Translations under genes and position numbers: made by a program | The notes under the pieces: generated by a model | Seen by the model: the letters and a program-made list of their open reading frames with translations, nothing else | What the model was told of the DNA's origin: nothing | The model's database searches: none | Shown: positions 6,205 through 6,548 of the stretch, piece by piece | Position numbering within the stretch: the stretch's first letter is position 1 | Layout of the letters: each line of letters begins with the position of its first letter | NCBI GenBank assembly: GCA_946405655.1 | Contig: CAMJHX010000073.1 | Coordinates: forward strand, 1-6,548 | Length of the DNA: 6,548 bases | Source of the DNA: an uncultured Clostridia bacterium | GTDB lineage: Bacteria; Bacillota; Clostridia; Oscillospirales; Oscillospiraceae | Reading direction: 5' to 3'

Positions 6205-6274
6205 CGCAATTCGGATACAGTTCAACTCCTAACTCCTAACTCCTCATTCCTAACTCTCAGAAAGGAGTGATCTC

Positions 6275-6493
6275 TTGATCACAGCAATCTTTGGTATGCT
6301 CGGCGCGGCCTTGGTGCTCTGCGCTTTTGCTGCGGGCTTTGCCTTCGGTGCGCATCGCCGCCGCCATGCGGAGCCTGAGCCGCCGAGCGATACCGAGCGC
6401 GAGCGGCTCTTGGGCGAGCAGCGCGCGTTCCATACGCTTCTGCGCTACAGCCCCGAGATCGCCTATGGCGAGACGATGACGGAGGAGGGCTGA
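6275..6493 (+). CDS. Small one-helix membrane protein of the phage module, unknown function
   Basis: This 72-residue protein has one hydrophobic helix at about residues 2-25 (Ala-, Leu- and Phe-rich). It continues with an Arg/His cluster (28-31), a Pro/Glu-rich linker, and a charged C-terminal part, DTERERLLGEQRAFHTLLRYSPEIAYG (39-65). The positive cluster after the helix predicts a cytoplasmic C-terminus. The start is TTG at 6275, chosen because AAAGGAG (6261-6267) lies 7 nt upstream; the first in-frame ATG (6296) would lose part of the helix and has no such site. The stop is 1 nt before the next start. Short proteins with a similar helix-plus-EEQ-AF-LL-Y ending seem to occur between terminase and portal genes in gut Clostridia phages, but this is from memory. 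Function is unknown. Confidence 0.68.
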   Translation: MITAIFGMLGAALVLCAFAAGFAFGAHRRRHAEPEPPSDTERERLLGEQRAFHTLLRYSPEIAYGETMTEEG

Positions 6494-6494
6494 T

Positions 6495-6548
6495 ATGGAA
6501 GCGCGCAAAACCCTCGCCTGGCGGTATTACGAGCAGGGCAGAGCCTAT
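6495..6548 (+). CDS. 5' end of the next phage gene, possibly the portal protein
   Basis: An ATG at 6495 follows GGAGGAGG (6481-6488) by 6 nt, and the frame stays open for 18 codons to the window end: MEARKTLAWRYYEQGRAY. The gene starts 1 nt after the preceding stop. The short stretch WRYYEQGRAY resembles the N-terminus of portal proteins in some Clostridia phages, and the portal is the expected gene after the large terminase. Eighteen residues are too few to assign it firmly. Confidence 0.5.
   Translation, partial: MEARKTLAWRYYEQGRAY

Larger units (their letters stand above)
6078..6255. repeat. Element B: heptamer-armed inverted repeat with two nested palindromes
   Basis: The left arm (6078-6113) is five 7-nt units: AGTTAGG twice, AATTAGG, AGTTAGG, and a last degenerate AGTTATGG. 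The right arm (6224-6255) is the inverted counterpart: AACTCCT three times, CATTCCT, then AACT. The arms can pair with few mismatches. Between them lie a GGAATTCC palindrome (6112-6119) and two GTAGGGG-type palindromes in opposite orientation (6126-6151 and 6178-6204). The element starts 2 nt after the terL stop and ends 8 nt before the next gene's GGAG, so it fills the whole spacer. No reading frame in it looks like a gene. Confidence 0.87.
4317..6548 (+). mobile_element. Phage packaging module, partial (prophage or remnant)
   Basis: A tightly arranged gene pair encodes a putative small terminase-like protein and a complete large terminase. A small membrane protein and a truncated next gene follow, in the order phages use for DNA packaging and the start of head genes. 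The left edge lies between the mgtC terminator (4157) and 4317; the right edge is outside the window. No integrase, repressor or attachment-site repeat is visible in the window. Confidence 0.7.

Noticed and set aside
6078..6255. Element B as a transposon with a transposase
   Set aside because: It has no coding capacity and no evident target-site duplication. It could still be a non-autonomous element, which is left as a finding.

Overview
This is a GC-rich window (about 60% by eye) with every gene on the + strand. It most likely comes from a Gram-positive Clostridia bacterium of the Oscillospiraceae/Ruminococcaceae type. The reasons are strong GGAGG ribosome-binding sites, a TRAP transporter beside MgtC- and GDPD-type genes, a terminase of the kind common in Firmicutes phages, and intergenic spacers filled with short GC-rich palindromes and 7-nt tandem repeats. 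The family-level placement is inference.

Region 1 (1-3197) is a transport operon. It holds the 3' part of a TRAP substrate-binding protein gene (dctP type), a 12-bp hairpin in the spacer, the small TRAP membrane subunit (dctQ type), the large TRAP membrane subunit (dctM type, 4-nt overlap with dctQ) and a glycerophosphodiester phosphodiesterase gene 15 nt further on, closed by a hairpin terminator. The binding protein captures a solute, probably a carboxylate, outside the membrane. The Q and M subunits import it with an ion gradient. The phosphodiesterase may process a related or recycled phosphodiester in the cytoplasm.

Region 2 (3198-4226) is a separate MgtC/SapB-family membrane protein gene. 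Its leader carries a heptamer-armed inverted repeat (element A), and one clear plus one weaker terminator follow it.

Region 3 (4317-6548) is part of a phage packaging module: a putative small terminase-like protein, a complete large terminase (4-nt overlap), a small one-helix membrane protein with a TTG start, and the first 18 codons of another gene, possibly the portal. The module starts directly after chromosomal-type genes with no integrase or repressor between. A 178-bp repeat element (element B) interrupts it.

The most unusual content is in the spacers. Elements A and B share one design: inverted arms made of four or five 7-nt units (AGTGTGG in A, AGTTAGG in B) around palindromic cores. 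Element B contains two GTAGGGG-headed palindromes in opposite orientation, and one of them is an exact 26-bp copy of a palindrome in the dctP-dctQ spacer. This looks like a modular dispersed repeat family present in both host and phage-derived DNA.
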